This document shows positions 5,198-6,131 of a stretch of 6,131 bases of DNA, in pieces. Numbering within the stretch: the stretch's first letter is position 1; every line of letters begins with the position of its first letter. Where the stretch lies: positions 1-6,131 of the forward strand of contig JAJBVJ010000207.1 of the NCBI GenBank assembly GCA_020859875.1, read 5' to 3'. Both the position numbers and the translations under genes were made by a program. This stretch comes from Rikenellaceae bacterium (lineage in GTDB: Bacteria; Bacteroidota; Bacteroidia; Bacteroidales; Rikenellaceae). The notes beneath the pieces were generated by a model. The model saw nothing but the letters and a program-made list of their open reading frames with translations, searched no databases and had not been told where the DNA came from.

Positions 5198-6131
5198 TTA
5201 ACAATCGGGCTCCGGTTCGAGCGTTTCGAGAAGTTTTTTCATGCATACCGTCTCTTCGATTACCGATGCAAGCTCCGATATGGGGACACGTTTCTGCTCC
5301 ATGTTGTCTCGGTAGCGAACGGTTACTGTCTGCGACTCTACGCTCTCGTGGTCGATGGTAACGCACAGCGGAGTGCCGATCGCATCCTGTCGGCGGTAGC
5401 GCTTGCCGATGCTGTCCTTCTCGTCGTATTGCAGTGTGTAATCGTATTTGAGGGAGTTCACGATCTGCCGGGCGATCTCGGGAAGGCCGTCCTTCCTGAC
5501 CAGGGGCAGGATTGCGACTTTGACCGGGGCGATTGCCGGGGGTATGCGTAATACTACCCGATCTTCCCCGTTTTCCAGCTTCTGCTCAGTGTAGGCGGCC
5601 GAAAGCACCTGAAGCACCATGCGGTCTACTCCTATCGAGGTTTCGACTACATAGGGTACATAGCTTTCGCCCGTTTCGGGATCGTAATACTGTATCTTTT
5701 TGCCCGAGAATTTCTGGTGGTTACCCAGGTCGAAATCGGTACGGGAGTGTATTCCCTCGACCTCTTTAAAGCCGAAAGGAAATGCGAATTCGATATCCGC
5801 CGCCGCATTTGCATAATGGGCCAGTTTGTCGTGGTCGTGGAAACGGTAGCGGTCGTCGCCGAACCCGAGAGCCCTGTGCCAGCGCATTCGAAATTCCTTC
5901 CAGCGGTTATACCAGTTCATCTCCTCGCCCGGACGTACGAAGAACTGCATCTCCATCTGCTCGAATTCCCTCATGCGGAATATGAACTGACGGGCTACGA
6001 TCTCGTTGCGGAATGCCTTTCCGATCTGAGCGATGCCGAACGGAATCTTCATGCGTCCGGTTTTCTGCACGTTTAGAAAGTTCACGAATATACCCTGGGC
6101 CGTATCGGGACGCAGGTATAAGGTGTTGGCG
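5198..6131 (-). CDS. glyS: Glycine--tRNA ligase, alpha2 (single-chain) type, N-terminus outside window
   Basis: This cytoplasmic class II synthetase charges tRNA-Gly with glycine. About 311 C-terminal residues are visible. The frame is open to the window's right edge and begins with LYLRPDTAQGIFVNF, a hallmark of the single-chain GlyRS family. Class II motif 2 is FRNEIVARQFIFRMREFEQ, with its Arg/Glu ATP-binding residues. Motif 3 is near SIGVDRMVLQVL. The glycine-pocket region includes MQFFVRPGEE and RFHDHDKLAHYA. The last 100 or so residues, from PPAIAPVKVAILPLV onward, form the anticodon-binding domain. Family members are usually about 450-520 residues, so motif 1 and the N-terminus lie beyond 6131. 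The GTG at 6085 is an internal valine codon, not the start. An intrinsic terminator follows the stop. Some annotators use glyQS for this gene. Confidence 0.96.
   Translation of the reverse strand, partial: ANTLYLRPDTAQGIFVNFLNVQKTGRMKIPFGIAQIGKAFRNEIVARQFIFRMREFEQMEMQFFVRPGEEMNWYNRWKEFRMRWHRALGFGDDRYRFHDHDKLAHYANAAADIEFAFPFGFKEVEGIHSRTDFDLGNHQKFSGKKIQYYDPETGESYVPYVVETSIGVDRMVLQVLSAAYTEQKLENGEDRVVLRIPPAIAPVKVAILPLVRKDGLPEIARQIVNSLKYDYTLQYDEKDSIGKRYRRQDAIGTPLCVTIDHESVESQTVTVRYRDNMEQKRVPISELASVIEETVCMKKLLETLEPEPDC

Noticed and set aside
5027..5551. Plus-strand open frame preceded by a GGAGG-like sequence
   Set aside because: Most of it is antisense to glyS and it would run through the glyS terminator. 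The phylum does not depend on Shine-Dalgarno sites, so the match carries little weight.
6083..6085. GTG as start codon of the synthetase gene
   Set aside because: The frame stays open upstream and encodes LYLRPDTAQGIF, a conserved internal GlyRS segment, so this GTG is an internal valine codon.

Overview
The window looks like chromosomal DNA from a member of the Bacteroidota, probably Bacteroidales; a Rikenellaceae/Alistipes-like source is only a guess. Four things point there: two exact matches to the Bacteroidota -7 promoter box (TAnnTTTG), start codons without Shine-Dalgarno sequences, a single-chain (alpha2-type) glycyl-tRNA synthetase, and two secreted DUF2807 'head GIN' proteins. Seven genes are recognisable or partly recognisable: six protein genes and one tRNA. 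All are on the minus strand except one TPR lipoprotein gene.

Layout, left to right. Positions 1-75 hold tRNA-Arg(ACG), cut at its 3' end by the window edge, with its own -33/-7 promoter at 88-119. Positions 134-2313 hold a compact minus-strand housekeeping cluster read in the order coaD (coenzyme A synthesis), lpxD (lipid A synthesis), ruvC (Holliday junction resolvase). Its gaps are 20 and 6 bases, so it is probably one operon. Positions 2503-5027 hold two paralogous secreted beta-solenoid proteins of the DUF2807 family, each followed by its own intrinsic terminator. Between them, on the opposite strand, lies a TPR lipoprotein gene. Positions 5198-6131 hold the C-terminal part of glyS, also followed by an intrinsic terminator, and running off the right edge.

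The left and right parts are ordinary housekeeping genes. The middle is an accessory cell-envelope segment. The two DUF2807 proteins align without gaps through eight solenoid turns, yet one is built on an AGSG tetrapeptide and the other on SGTG at nearly every turn. Serine codons from both codon families (TCN and AGY) are used, so protein-level constraint explains the repetition better than recent DNA repeat copying. Their upstream regions share a 13-base element at nearly the same distance from the start codon, suggesting co-regulation.

No gap between genes exceeds 300 bases. I see no mobile element, CRISPR array, integrase or defence system. The DUF2807/TPR segment is the only candidate for an undescribed system, and its function cannot be read from the sequence.
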